From NCBI GenBank assembly GCA_024229395.1, contig JAAESM010000061.1:1-64000 (forward strand): a stretch of 64,000 nucleotides of DNA, given 5' to 3'. The stretch comes from Planctomycetota bacterium. GTDB taxonomy: Bacteria > Planctomycetota > UBA1135. Under the pieces are notes generated by a model. That model saw nothing but the letters and a program-made list of their open reading frames with translations, was not told where the DNA came from and did no database searches. The position numbers and the translations under genes are program-made. Position 1 is the stretch's first letter; each line of letters starts with the position of its first letter. Of this stretch, positions 34,960-44,584 are shown one piece after another.

Positions 34960-35811
34960 CTAGGATACCTTCGACGAGAGGGCTTCGTTGGAAGGCAGCG
35001 CTTTTGCCTTCAGTGGTCGCCAAGCGCGCACCGCACAACGCCAACGTTCGTTGGCGCTCAAGGTGGGGGCGACACGGAAGATGTCGTTATTGGGATTGCG
35101 TACGCGGCGCAGCAACATCTCCGAACGCAACACTGCAGCCCGCAAGCCGCGTTGCAAGCGTGCGCCGACGCGTTCACATACCGGCAGCCCCTGACGCAGC
35201 AAGTCGCGCGCCCATTCGCATTCCAAAGCAAGGAAGCGATTGACTGCAGGAGTGCGGACCATGTCGAACAACTCCTCGCGGCTCAAGTCGGCGGCATCGA
35301 GATCCGATTGCGGCAAGCGCAAGTCACCGGCGGCCAAGTGTTGTGGCAGGTCGGTGAGCAAACGCGTGACTACGAAGCCGCAGGCCAAACGTTCGGCCGG
35401 GGCAAGGGCCTCGGGTTCATTGCGTTGTGCCAAGGCCAAGGTGCAGCGCGCCAACACGGATGCCCGCGGGTGCAGATAGGACAACAACTCGCCGCGCGAG
35501 GCGGGGTCGACTGGCATTGGAGTGGGCATGCGCTTCAGAATCAGGCGCAAATCCTCATGAGGAATTTCACCGCCCGAAGCCGAGCCCCACAAGGCCAACA
35601 ATAGGGGGCCGTCCGGACGCCCGCGAAGCATACGCTCGAATGCGTTGGTGAAGGATTCGCGGCCCTCAGTGGCCGGACCAAGCGCCACCGCCAGGATCGG
35701 ATCGAGCCCACGCAACAAGCCACGCGGCATCAAAACCGGCCCCGGATAGAGGTCGCCAGCGATGCGCCGCGCCTCCCTCGTCGCAAAACGTCTTGCATGT
35801 CCGTAGTCCAC
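34960..35811 (-). CDS. Squalene/phytoene synthase-like protein
   Basis: Protein of 283 aa related to trans-isoprenyl head-to-head synthases such as HpnC and HpnD. The best match is the second Asp-rich region, LLTDLPQHLAAGDLRLPQSD, followed by the LSREELFDMVRTPAVNRFLALECEWARDLL pattern (start shown only: LSREELFDMV). The first Asp-rich motif is weak: the usual D-x-x-x-D cluster is not obvious before residue 110, and one Asp pair of the second motif is altered. It may be divergent or catalytically changed. The first of a leftward four-gene run, it is followed four bases on by the UbiA-type gene. It is divergent from the histidine kinase gene. Confidence 0.65.
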   Translation of the reverse strand: MDYGHARRFATREARRIAGDLYPGPVLMPRGLLRGLDPILAVALGPATEGRESFTNAFERMLRGRPDGPLLLALWGSASGGEIPHEDLRLILKRMPTPMPVDPASRGELLSYLHPRASVLARCTLALAQRNEPEALAPAERLACGFVVTRLLTDLPQHLAAGDLRLPQSDLDAADLSREELFDMVRTPAVNRFLALECEWARDLLRQGLPVCERVGARLQRGLRAAVLRSEMLLRRVRNPNNDIFRVAPTLSANERWRCAVRAWRPLKAKALPSNEALSSKVS

Positions 35812-35840
35812 AGGGAATCATTCTGTCATAGGGACACCCC

Positions 35841-36671
35841 ATGACCAACCCTCCTTACTCCAGTTCCTCGAACCAGGCCGACGGCGATTCCCTCGACGCG
35901 GCTATGGCTGCGCACGATCTGCGCCATCTGCTCAGCACAGTGGTTGGCCACGCTGGCATGCAATTAACGGCCTTTAAGGGGGATAGCGGCTCTATTTCGC
36001 ATAAGCGTCTCCTCCAAAGTCTAGAGGCCATCCTGGTGTCGGCCGCGCATGCGACCACGCTGTGTGAGGAAATGCTCGAGATCGCCAATGGTCAACCGGC
36101 CAAGTTACTGCCGGTGGATTTAGCCCCAGCAGCGGCCGAGGCGGCCGAAATTTTCCGCGCGCGGGCGGCTGGAGCAGTAGAAGTTAGGGTCGAAGGGCCA
36201 CAACATTTACAGATTCGCGGCAACCGCGTGGATTTGCAGCGCGCCATGTTGAACCTGATGTGGAATGCCTTGGAAGCCATGGCTGGCGAGCAAGATGCCA
36301 CCCTCACTTTGCGTTGGGGCGAGCACGACGACGGCGCTTGGTTAGAGGTGGTGGATAGCGGTCCGGGGTTGCCCGATCAGCATATGGCCGATCTCACGCG
36401 CCCTTTCCACAGCAACAACGGCGGCGACGTCAAGGTGCGCGGCCTGGGCTTACATTCCGTTGCGCGCATGATGCGTGGACTCGGCGGCCGCTTGCTCGGT
36501 TACAACCGCAAAGATGGCGGCGGTGCGATCTTGCGCTTGGAGTTTGGCTTGGAGCGCGAACTGGATTTCGGCGCGGCGCTTAGTGCTGAGCCAGCTGAAG
36601 CTGTTCACGATTCATCAGCAGGCGCTGCGGATGAAGAGCCTGAGAAGATGGATGAGCGCTCTGTCGGTTAA
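35841..36671 (+). CDS. Soluble sensor histidine kinase
   Basis: Protein of 276 aa without membrane segments or a recognisable sensor domain. An H-box AAHDLRHLLSTVVGHAGM is at about 12-32, the N-box is LQRAMLNLMWNALEAMAG, G1 is VVDSGPGLPDQ, and G2 is VRGLGLHSVARMMRGLGGRL, so the ATPase site looks complete. The H-box resembles the HATPase partners of hybrid or orphan kinases. The C-terminal 45 residues are acidic and unstructured. The stop codon lies 92 bases inside the convergent DAO oxidoreductase gene. No response regulator is adjacent; the HD-GYP regulator at 21178 is a possible but unproven partner. Confidence 0.85.
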   Translation: MTNPPYSSSSNQADGDSLDAAMAAHDLRHLLSTVVGHAGMQLTAFKGDSGSISHKRLLQSLEAILVSAAHATTLCEEMLEIANGQPAKLLPVDLAPAAAEAAEIFRARAAGAVEVRVEGPQHLQIRGNRVDLQRAMLNLMWNALEAMAGEQDATLTLRWGEHDDGAWLEVVDSGPGLPDQHMADLTRPFHSNNGGDVKVRGLGLHSVARMMRGLGGRLLGYNRKDGGGAILRLEFGLERELDFGAALSAEPAEAVHDSSAGAADEEPEKMDERSVG

Positions 36672-37728
36672 GGATCCAATCAGCTGCAAGTTCACCAACG
36701 GCATAACTGCAAGTGATGCCGTGACCGCCTAGGCCGGCAACCCACAACAACCCTTCCACGCGCGGATCGGGTCCGATTGCAAAGCGATGGTCCTCGCTGA
36801 ACGTGCGCATGCCAGCCCATGCATTGGCGAATGCTGCATCCGCCAAGCCAGGCAACCAGCGCAACGCCTTCTCGGCGACATCTGGCAGGACATCGCGGTC
36901 GAGCATCTCGCCCAAAGCTGGCGCTACCGCCACATGATCGCAGGCCGACATCAGCAGGCCACCGCTTTCGGGGCGGAAGTAGAACTCATCAGGGCCGATA
37001 TTCCACACCACCGCGGCATGTGGATTGACTGCCGAATCTGCGGCAGTGACCACCAAATGGCGGCGGCGGGCATCAAAGCGCAGCGGCAGTTGCAGTTCTT
37101 CAGGCAGCAGGCTGGCCCAGCCACCGGTGGCGAGTACAACTTGTTCGGCTAGGATCGGGCCGGCGGCGGTCTCTACACCAATGATGCGATCGCCTTCACG
37201 AATCAGCCGACGCACATGGCAGCGAGTGCGCATTTCCACCCCGCGCTGTGATGCGCCATGGAGATAGGCCTCCAATAATGCGTGGACGTCGATGCCGCCC
37301 TCGTTGGCGAACAGCCAAGCGCTACCTTCACCCTCTTGGAAGTAGGGGTGGTGCTTACGCACGGCGTGGAAATCGAGCTTTTCAGCCGGGCAAGCCAGAT
37401 CAGGGTTGGTGATCCAGCGCTCGAGATTTTCGGAGTCTTCGCCGGCCTTGGCGGTGAGCAGCAGCCCATGTTCCTCGACCAGCGGCATGGTGCAGAAACC
37501 GGCACCCGGCTGACGATAAAACTCCGCAGAAGTGCGCGCTAAGCGGTGTAGAGCGGCATCTGGGATGGCAGTGCGCAGGATCGCGGCGTTGCGGCCGGTG
37601 GAATGACTGCCGGGTTGGGTGGCGCCATCGAGCAGCAATACATCTTGGCCACCGCGCTGCGCCACGGACCATGCCGTAGCCGCGCCAGCGATGCCACTTC
37701 CAACGATGATTAGCTTGCGTCTTTCCAT
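36580..37728 (-). CDS. FAD-dependent oxidoreductase, DAO/DadA-like
   Basis: Flavoprotein of 382 aa. The N-terminal Rossmann motif KLIIVGSGIAGAATAWSVAQRG binds FAD. GSHSTGRNAAILR matches the covalent/substrate region of D-amino-acid or glycine oxidases, QVVLATGGWASLLPEEL is the second FAD contact, and the C-terminal GLLWVAGLGGHGITCSYAVG is the usual DAO end. The start is set at ATG 37728, because upstream in-frame sequence only shadows the neighbouring secreted protein gene. The 3' end overlaps the convergent histidine kinase by 92 bases. Likely substrates are D-amino acids, sarcosine or a related amine. Confidence 0.88.
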   Translation of the reverse strand: MERRKLIIVGSGIAGAATAWSVAQRGGQDVLLLDGATQPGSHSTGRNAAILRTAIPDAALHRLARTSAEFYRQPGAGFCTMPLVEEHGLLLTAKAGEDSENLERWITNPDLACPAEKLDFHAVRKHHPYFQEGEGSAWLFANEGGIDVHALLEAYLHGASQRGVEMRTRCHVRRLIREGDRIIGVETAAGPILAEQVVLATGGWASLLPEELQLPLRFDARRRHLVVTAADSAVNPHAAVVWNIGPDEFYFRPESGGLLMSACDHVAVAPALGEMLDRDVLPDVAEKALRWLPGLADAAFANAWAGMRTFSEDHRFAIGPDPRVEGLLWVAGLGGHGITCSYAVGELAADWILNRQSAHPSSQALHPQRLLMNREQLQLAQH

Positions 37729-37758
37729 GTGCTGCGTAGGCCTTATTCTAGGTGCGCC

Positions 37759-39069
37759 ATGAAGAACCTCACTCCCCTGATTTCCCTCCTCTTTGGACTT
37801 GCCGTATTCGGCAGCCAAAACCTGTTTGCCCAAGAAGATCCTTATGTGATTGAGATGGAGGGCGACGAGGAAGAGGCTGGTAAGGGCCTCACCCAGGAAG
37901 AGCTCGAAGCGATGGCCGTGAAGATCGTGCCGCGCGTTGCCGAGATTCGTGGCCTGGAGTGGAAGCATAAGGTGCCTGTGGGTATCAACACGCCGAAGGA
38001 GTTCCGCGAGTTCGCCGTCAAGGCCGTGCGTGATGAAATGGGCAAGGAGCGTTTGAAGGCACTCAATGATTTCTCGGTGCTGCTTGGCATCCTGGAGCCG
38101 GGCGCCGATTACGAGGAGACCATGTACGACATGCTGGAAGCTGGCGTGGGTGGGTATTTCGATCCGGTCAGCGACAAGTTCTTCATGATCTCAACCTTTA
38201 ACAGCGGCGGCATGGCAGAGTTCATCATGGCTCACGAACTTGGCCACGCGTTGGATCATCAGTACCACGACTTGAACGACATCTTCAAGGGCGCTGAGGG
38301 CAACTCCGATCGTGAGTTCGCCGCACGTTGTGTGGTCGAAGGGAGTGCGTCGGCAGTGGGCAACGCTTACTTGTTCCAGGGAATCCAGAAGGGTTGGCTT
38401 GAGGCCAGTGACCTGATGGACGCGGACATGATGGCGGCAATGATGGAAGGCATGGAAGGCGTGCCGATCTTCATGATCGTGAACCTTTCGTTGCCGTACT
38501 TGGATGGCACCACTTTCATGGTGCGTAAAGACAGCAGCAACTTGATGGTCGCCATGATGATGGAGCCTACCGATGAGGATCTGCTGCGTGCATTCACCGC
38601 GCCACCAACTTCCAGCGAGCAGATCTTCCATCCTGAGAAATATTGGGATAAGGATAAGTTCGATGCACCGATCGTGATCAAGATGGAGGATCGCAGTGCC
38701 GCCCTCGGTGAGGGTTGGAGCTTGGCCTTGACCGACACTCTTGGTGAGTTCGGTTGCGCCATGCTGACCATGAAGAAGCTGCCTTCGGCGATCGATGTCT
38801 CCATGGGAAGCGCCAAGATGGTGCATGAGTCTTCGGCTGGTTGGGGTGGCGATACTTCGCAGACCTACGTGCACGCCGATGGCCGTGCGCTGATGCATTG
38901 GGAAACGCAGTGGGATAGTGAGAAAGATGCCGAGGAGTTCGCCGTCGCCCTGCGCAAGCATGGCATGAAGCGTGCGCCAATGATGCACATGATCCACCTG
39001 GCTGGCACGCGCGTGACCGTGTTCTTCGCCACGCCCGATGCGCAGGACATGGTTGGCAAACTCCAGTAG
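37759..39069 (+). CDS. Secreted protein with HExxH zinc-peptidase-like motif
   Basis: Protein of 436 aa. The signal peptide is KNLTPLISLLFGLAVFGSQNLFA. An acidic linker and a helical segment follow. Then comes GGYFDPVSDKFFMIS and MAEFIMAHELGHALDHQYHDL, an H-E-x-x-H motif with a further His, and, 40 residues on, CVVEGSASAVGNAYLFQ with a Glu that could be the third zinc ligand. This fits a gluzincin-type peptidase. The region after about 230 contains PTSSEQIFHPEKYW, reminiscent of similar planctomycete proteins. ATG 37759 is chosen for the signal peptide. I do not recognise a named family. It is followed by gamma-glutamyltransferase 37 bases on. Confidence 0.75.
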   Translation: MKNLTPLISLLFGLAVFGSQNLFAQEDPYVIEMEGDEEEAGKGLTQEELEAMAVKIVPRVAEIRGLEWKHKVPVGINTPKEFREFAVKAVRDEMGKERLKALNDFSVLLGILEPGADYEETMYDMLEAGVGGYFDPVSDKFFMISTFNSGGMAEFIMAHELGHALDHQYHDLNDIFKGAEGNSDREFAARCVVEGSASAVGNAYLFQGIQKGWLEASDLMDADMMAAMMEGMEGVPIFMIVNLSLPYLDGTTFMVRKDSSNLMVAMMMEPTDEDLLRAFTAPPTSSEQIFHPEKYWDKDKFDAPIVIKMEDRSAALGEGWSLALTDTLGEFGCAMLTMKKLPSAIDVSMGSAKMVHESSAGWGGDTSQTYVHADGRALMHWETQWDSEKDAEEFAVALRKHGMKRAPMMHMIHLAGTRVTVFFATPDAQDMVGKLQ

Positions 39070-39106
39070 TTCCCTGCTGTAGTGTCTTGCTAGGCTGTGC
39101 GGACCC

Positions 39107-40789
39107 ATGTTCGCTGCAGCACTGTTCCTGAGTCTTTCGCCATTCGTAGCGCCCGCTTCCCAGCAGGCGCTTACCACTGACGGCTATGGTGCGGTGTGTT
39201 CGTCGCAGGCCGATGCCACCCAAGTGGGCCTCGATATCTTGGCCGCTGGTGGCAACGCAGTCGATGCCGCGATCGCAGTGCACTTTGCCCTTGCGGTGAC
39301 CTTCCCTTATGCCGGCAACATCGGCGGCGGCGGTTTCTTCCTATTGCGCGACGCGGACGGCGAAGCGTGGTTCTTGGATTTCCGCGAGACTGCACCAGCT
39401 GCAGCAACGCCCGATATGTATCTCGGTGATGATGGCAAGCCGGTCGCTGAGTGGTCGCGTGTTGGTTGGAAGGCTGTGGGTGTGCCCGGTGCTGTTCCCG
39501 GCATGTGGGATGCGCATCAGCGCTGGGGCAAGTTGCCATGGGAGCAGTTGGTGGGGCCAGCTGCCGCGTTGGCGCGAGACGGCTATATGCTTGATGCCAA
39601 TGAAGTGAGGCGTTTGCAGCGCTACGCCAAGACCTTCAAGAAAGACGCCATGGCCGCGCAGTTGTTCTACGACAAGAATGGTGAAGCTCTGCAAGCCGGC
39701 ACAAGATTGCGTCAGCCAGAGCTTGCAGCCACTTTGGATACGATTGCCAAAGATGGGGTTGAGGCCATGCGAGGTGGTCCGATTGTTGAGGAACTCGTGG
39801 CTGCCAGCAATGCCGGCGGCGGCATCCTCAGTGTTGAGGATTTTCGTGATTATCAACCGAAGATGCGCCCGGTGATTCGCTTCGATTGGCAAGGCCGCGA
39901 AGTGATTGCGGCATCGCCGCCATCCAGTGGTGGAATCTTTTTGCAGCAAGTGTTGACCAGCTTGGATGGATTTCCATTCCGGCTATGGGGTTTCAAAGAT
40001 GCGCGCTCGGTGCAGTTGATTGGCGAGGCAACTTCGGCGGCATTTCGTGATCGCAACAAGTGGTTGGGCGATCCAGCCGGAAGGGATTTCAATCTGCATG
40101 CCTTGGTCGAGGAAGACTACTTGCGGGAACGTCGGCGCCGGCTGTCGGCTACGCGCTACACCCGACCAAGCGCGGAAATGCCGCAGCCATTCGCCGAGCA
40201 TATGGAGACCACGCATTTTTCGGTGGTCGATGGCAGTGGCGCGGCCGTCAGTTGTACCATCACCTTGAATGGCGCTTATGGTGCCAAGGTCATGGCGCCC
40301 GGTGGTTTCGTCATGAACAACGAGATGGATGACTTCGCCGCCAAGCCGGGGGAGCCGAATCAATTCGGATTGGTGCAGTCGGCCTACAACGCGGTGATTC
40401 CAGGGCACAGGCCTTTGTCATCGATGTCACCGGCGATCGTGGTAGTGGATGGCAAGGTCGACGCCGTGGTCGGTTCGCCTGGCGGTCCCACGATTCTTAC
40501 CTCAGTCATGCAGGTAATTCTCAATCGTTATGTGTTCGGCATGTCGCCCTACAGCGCGGTTGCTGCACCGCGCTTCCATCGCCAAGACCTGCCGCCAGTG
40601 ATTCGCTTTGAAGCACGGCGCTTGTCCGGTTCCATGCGCAACTCCCTTCGCTCTTTAGGTCAACCGATCAAGAGCACTCGTGCGCTTGGCGACGTCAACG
40701 CGATCTTCCGCACCGCCAAAGGCTGGCAAGCAATCGCCGATCCACGTTGGAGTGGAGGAGCCGGAGTGGTGGCCACTCCGGCTGATTAG
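39107..40789 (+). CDS. ggt: Gamma-glutamyltransferase (glutathione hydrolase)
   Basis: Secreted Ntn-hydrolase of 560 aa that removes or transfers gamma-glutamyl groups. It has a signal peptide (FAAALFLSLSPFVAPAS), then DILAAGGNAVDAAIAVHFALAV, GNIGGGGFFLLRD, FLDFRETAP, PGAVPGMWDAHQRWG and PPSSGGIF. The autocleavage/nucleophile site is at ETTHFSVVDGSG, with Thr368 as the predicted N-terminus of the small subunit, giving chains of about 367 and 193 residues. The oxyanion and substrate residues MSPAIVV and GSPGGPTI are present. It follows the HExxH protein closely and may be co-transcribed with it. An 11-bp hairpin covers the end of the gene. Confidence 0.93.
   Translation: MFAAALFLSLSPFVAPASQQALTTDGYGAVCSSQADATQVGLDILAAGGNAVDAAIAVHFALAVTFPYAGNIGGGGFFLLRDADGEAWFLDFRETAPAAATPDMYLGDDGKPVAEWSRVGWKAVGVPGAVPGMWDAHQRWGKLPWEQLVGPAAALARDGYMLDANEVRRLQRYAKTFKKDAMAAQLFYDKNGEALQAGTRLRQPELAATLDTIAKDGVEAMRGGPIVEELVAASNAGGGILSVEDFRDYQPKMRPVIRFDWQGREVIAASPPSSGGIFLQQVLTSLDGFPFRLWGFKDARSVQLIGEATSAAFRDRNKWLGDPAGRDFNLHALVEEDYLRERRRRLSATRYTRPSAEMPQPFAEHMETTHFSVVDGSGAAVSCTITLNGAYGAKVMAPGGFVMNNEMDDFAAKPGEPNQFGLVQSAYNAVIPGHRPLSSMSPAIVVVDGKVDAVVGSPGGPTILTSVMQVILNRYVFGMSPYSAVAAPRFHRQDLPPVIRFEARRLSGSMRNSLRSLGQPIKSTRALGDVNAIFRTAKGWQAIADPRWSGGAGVVATPAD
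40759..40783. terminator. 11-bp hairpin overlapping the end of ggt
   Basis: AGCCGGAGTGG and CCACTCCGGCT pair perfectly around TGG, inside the last codons of ggt and 60 bases from the convergent stop of the repeat protein. No T-run. It is probably a bidirectional transcription barrier. Confidence 0.45.
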
Positions 40790-40842
40790 TCGTGGCAATC
40801 AGGCGCAGCGTTGAAGCATGCGCTTAACTGAATAACGATTGC

Positions 40843-43800
40843 TTAGAACTGGAACTCGACCACAGTGACTTCGGTGCCCGCCAAGCTGGCGGTTTGCGTC
40901 TTCACTTGGCCATCCCATTCCACACGCACGGTGTAGGAGCCTGGTGCGAACGAACCTAGCGGCATGGTGCCATCTTCCGATGCGAACATCCGTGACATCC
41001 TTGCACCTGTGCCACTCAAGCCATCCACGCGGTTGCCAGCACCATCGAGCACCTGCACATAGGCACCAGCAATCGGCTGGTTGTTCGGATCGAGGATGCG
41101 CGCATTCAGAGGCAGGCCTTCCTCGAGCACGGCATCGATATCGACCGTCTCAGCCTGCGGAACATACACACCCTCAAGGCGCGTGGTGATGTAGCCACGA
41201 CCGCTGATGGTGATGTCGTAAGTGCCAGGATTCAGCCCGGAGATCAAGCTGCTCTCACCCCACCCCCAAGTCTCGGTATCTTCCTTGCCGCCATCGTCGT
41301 CGCCATCGACGCGCTTGGCAACCAGGTTGTAACCACGATCCGGCTGCTTGCCGTTACTGGTGGTGATGTGCACGCGAATCGCCGATGCAATCGGCAGGCG
41401 AATGTCGCCGACTGGGTAGCTGGCATCACGCGAAAGCTCGAAGGTCTTGACCGATGCCTTGCCGAGTGATGCGCCACCACCGCTGTCGCTTCCACCATCG
41501 AGCGCAACGGAGCCCCATTCGTTCATCTCTACTTCGATGTGATAACGCCCAGGTGACTTTCCTTCGAACTCGAAGTTGCCGGACTCGTCGCTCTGCTCGA
41601 AATCCGTCTCCTTGCCGCCGGTGAACATGGCGAACATGCCACCAGAGGAATCATTGCGAACCAATTTCACCGTTGCGCCCGAAACAGGCTCGCCGGTGAG
41701 TTCCTCGACGATGCGGCCGTAGACCTTGCCCATTGGCGTGTTGAGGACTTGGTAGTCCTCGTCGGCATCAGGCACTTCGACCTCGATGGCACCGCGCCAG
41801 ATCTCCGACTCCAGTTGCATGCGGTAGGAGCCAGGTGCAAGCGAAGGGAACTCAAACTCACCTTCAGCATTGCTCTGAGCCGTAGCCAAGCGCATGTCGA
41901 ACATGGAGGCACCATCGGTAGCCATCATGATCAGCGCGCTGTTGGCGATCGGCTGTCCGCCACTCAACAACTTGCCGCGGAACTTACAGCCATTGGCCGA
42001 CATATCGGTGATGTCGATGTTCAAGGTCTCTCCTTCACGCGCGAAAGCGTTCACCAACTTCGATCCATTCAGGACCGACATGAAGTCCCCTTGGAACAAC
42101 TTGTCTGCATCCAAGGCGGCGGTCACGATGAAGTAGTTGCCGGGCTTCACATGCTCAGCTTGGTAGAAGCCGTCTTCGTTGGTGCTGGTCTGCCAGAAGT
42201 CTTGCGAGTCCATGGAGTAACCACCGACCATGCGGCCAGCCAGGATCTGGTTATGGCGGTCATAGACATAACCTTGGATGGTTGCGCCTTGACGTACCTG
42301 AATGATGACGTCTTCGCGCACTTCATCATCCTCAAGCGGCTTGCCCTTGATCGCGGTAGGGGAGAAACCCTCGGCGACCACGTGGACCCATTCCATGCCA
42401 GGCTCGATACCGGATAGCGAGAACATGCCATCCTTGTCGGAGCGTGCGAAAGCCATCGACTCCAAGCCCATCGAGAAGTAAGACGAAAGACCGCTCTCTT
42501 TGGACCAACCGATCGTCACGACTGCGCCGGATACGGGCTCGCGCGTGCCGTAAGCAACGACCTGACCGGTAAGCGTTGCACCCTTTGAGAGTTCAATGTT
42601 CACGCCCTCGGTGACCTTTTCGGCTTCGACGACGATGTCATGGGTACGCTCAAGGACATAACCGCCAGCGCGGGTTTCCAATCGCCAAGTGCCCGGCATC
42701 AAACCGTCGATCTGGAACTTGCCGCTGCCGTCGTCATTGATGGCGACGTTCTTCAGGTTGTTCATCATCGAACCTGCAGGCAGGACCGAGACTTCATCAT
42801 CCTTGAGGATTCCATCCATGACTTCGCTGCGGGCTTTGCCTTCGGCAATGCGGTGACGCTCACGGAATTGGCGCCAATCCTCATCCTCTTCCATTTCGAG
42901 GTCAATTTCGGGATCCAGCTTGCTGGCTTGCAGGTTGGTGCTGACACCGAACATCTTGATCGGCATCTTGGTCTTACCATCGACGACCGTACCGGAAACC
43001 GATCCTGGCTTGAGCAGAATCAGAGCCAACTTCTTGTCCTCTTCAAGGTCACCTGGAAGGTCGAAGTAGGAGTCGGAGTAACCCGGTGCTTCTACTTTCA
43101 ACTTGGCGGAGTTCCAGGCAGGAATGGTGAACTTGCCGCCAGCATCGGTGTAAGCCCAAGTCTCCGAAGGCAGCAGCTCGGGGAGAATCTCCCGTGCGGC
43201 ACCGATCAAGAGGTTCTCGCCAGATGGGATCATGCCGCGCCCACCCTGAATGTCCTGACTGTCGTCGGCCTTGCTCGGAATGGAGCCCAGGAAGACCTTC
43301 GCGTTGGCGACTCCGCGGCCGTCCATCGAGACCACGCGGCCGGAGACCTGATGTGTGGTCTCGACGGTGATGTCTTCGTTCATCTCATTGGTCTTACCGG
43401 CAACCCGCGCGGTGTACGGAGCCGAGCGACCATCGCGACCTTGTGCCAACAACACGGTGGTGCGGCGTGGCAGCTGCGGGAACTCGAAACTGCCATCGGC
43501 GCTCGATTCGGTCATCCAATCCGGCAAGTTGCGGACAAAGCCGACGACCATGCGCAGGTCGAGCGGAATCGCAACAATCTTCACGCCGCCCATGCCTTCG
43601 CCGTCGCTATCAACGGTGCGGCCACTGAGGGTGCCGGTCTCAACCAAGCGCACCGTAGCTTCGACGGTGGAGCCGGGCAAGAATGGACCGACATCTTGCA
43701 TGCCAGGGTGGGTTGCGCCATCCAGGGCTGCGATGGTCAATCGAGCATTCGCAGGTACTGAATCGATCGAGAAGTTACCGGCGGCATCGGTGAAAATGCG

Positions 43801-44469
43801 CTCGAGGTAGATATCGCGATTGCGCACCGCTTGAATAACGTACAGATAACTCGGGCCGACGAAAACTTCGGCGTTGGCGACTGGGCCGCCCATCTCATCG
43901 ACTACGTGCCCATTCAGGACCGCACCTGGAACGGTGTGCAACAACACACCTTTTTCACTGCCCACTTCTTCCGCTTGCACTGCCTGACGCCCGCGGGTGA
44001 GGTGATGTTTGCCGCGCGCGACCAAGAACAGGCTGCGTCCGGGAACGCCTTCCAGTTGGAAGGTGCCGTCTTCGTTCGCCATGGTCGAAGCCAGTGGCTC
44101 AAGATTCAGATCCAGTGGGCGCTCGAAGATCTCTTCCGGACTGAACTCGAAGTCCATCAGCGGAAGCGATACCGAGTAGGCCGCAACCCAAAGACCGCCA
44201 AGTGGGGTGCCTTGCTCATCGACCACCGTGCCGTGCAGACCGTATTTACCGGCGCCGACCTTCAGGCCGCGCGGATCGAAGACCTCTTCTTCGATGACGG
44301 TGTTGGTCCGCTCCATGCCACCTTCAAGAGTGGCCTCTTCCATTTCAGCAACCGCTGGGGTTGTGTTGGGGGTATCGGGTTGGACCTCGTTTTTGTCACC
44401 GGAGTTCAGGATCCAAACTACGGCAATTACAAAAAGGGCGATCAGGACAATCGGGAGGAAGCGCTTCAT
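40843..44469 (-). CDS. Large membrane-anchored protein of carboxypeptidase-regulatory (CarboxypepD_reg) repeats
   Basis: Protein of 1208 aa. It is anchored by one N-terminal helix (RFLPIVLIALFVIAVVWIL) and the rest is extracytoplasmic. At least eight or nine Ig-like CarboxypepD_reg modules can be counted by recurring phrases such as LHGTVVDEQGTPLGG, SGRVVSMDGRGVANAKVF, GSVSGTVVDGKTKMPI, LTGQVVAYGTREPVSGA, IQGYVYDRHNQILAG, VYGRIVEELTGEPVSGATV and LNARILDPNNQPIAGAYVQV. Intervening phrases like DGTFQLEGVPGRSL and GEFEFPSLAPGSYRM mark module ends. There are no catalytic residues. This is a scaffold or adhesion-type surface protein by inference. Mrp lies upstream in the same direction with 115 bases between. 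Confidence 0.85.
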   Translation of the reverse strand: MKRFLPIVLIALFVIAVVWILNSGDKNEVQPDTPNTTPAVAEMEEATLEGGMERTNTVIEEEVFDPRGLKVGAGKYGLHGTVVDEQGTPLGGLWVAAYSVSLPLMDFEFSPEEIFERPLDLNLEPLASTMANEDGTFQLEGVPGRSLFLVARGKHHLTRGRQAVQAEEVGSEKGVLLHTVPGAVLNGHVVDEMGGPVANAEVFVGPSYLYVIQAVRNRDIYLERIFTDAAGNFSIDSVPANARLTIAALDGATHPGMQDVGPFLPGSTVEATVRLVETGTLSGRTVDSDGEGMGGVKIVAIPLDLRMVVGFVRNLPDWMTESSADGSFEFPQLPRRTTVLLAQGRDGRSAPYTARVAGKTNEMNEDITVETTHQVSGRVVSMDGRGVANAKVFLGSIPSKADDSQDIQGGRGMIPSGENLLIGAAREILPELLPSETWAYTDAGGKFTIPAWNSAKLKVEAPGYSDSYFDLPGDLEEDKKLALILLKPGSVSGTVVDGKTKMPIKMFGVSTNLQASKLDPEIDLEMEEDEDWRQFRERHRIAEGKARSEVMDGILKDDEVSVLPAGSMMNNLKNVAINDDGSGKFQIDGLMPGTWRLETRAGGYVLERTHDIVVEAEKVTEGVNIELSKGATLTGQVVAYGTREPVSGAVVTIGWSKESGLSSYFSMGLESMAFARSDKDGMFSLSGIEPGMEWVHVVAEGFSPTAIKGKPLEDDEVREDVIIQVRQGATIQGYVYDRHNQILAGRMVGGYSMDSQDFWQTSTNEDGFYQAEHVKPGNYFIVTAALDADKLFQGDFMSVLNGSKLVNAFAREGETLNIDITDMSANGCKFRGKLLSGGQPIANSALIMMATDGASMFDMRLATAQSNAEGEFEFPSLAPGSYRMQLESEIWRGAIEVEVPDADEDYQVLNTPMGKVYGRIVEELTGEPVSGATVKLVRNDSSGGMFAMFTGGKETDFEQSDESGNFEFEGKSPGRYHIEVEMNEWGSVALDGGSDSGGGASLGKASVKTFELSRDASYPVGDIRLPIASAIRVHITTSNGKQPDRGYNLVAKRVDGDDDGGKEDTETWGWGESSLISGLNPGTYDITISGRGYITTRLEGVYVPQAETVDIDAVLEEGLPLNARILDPNNQPIAGAYVQVLDGAGNRVDGLSGTGARMSRMFASEDGTMPLGSFAPGSYTVRVEWDGQVKTQTASLAGTEVTVVEFQF

Positions 44470-44584
44470 GGCAAATTCGGGGAACAGATTAGCTCAAAAC
44501 CAGTGGGGATGGCGAGCTAACCCTCTTCTTACGACCTTAGAGACCTTTTGCAAGTGACTGTTTCGGCCCAATTGTGGCCGTTTA

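Noticed and set aside
37729..37968. N-terminal extension of the DAO oxidoreductase by 80 codons
   Set aside because: It lies antisense to the signal peptide region of the secreted HExxH gene; the FAD motif starts directly after ATG 37728.
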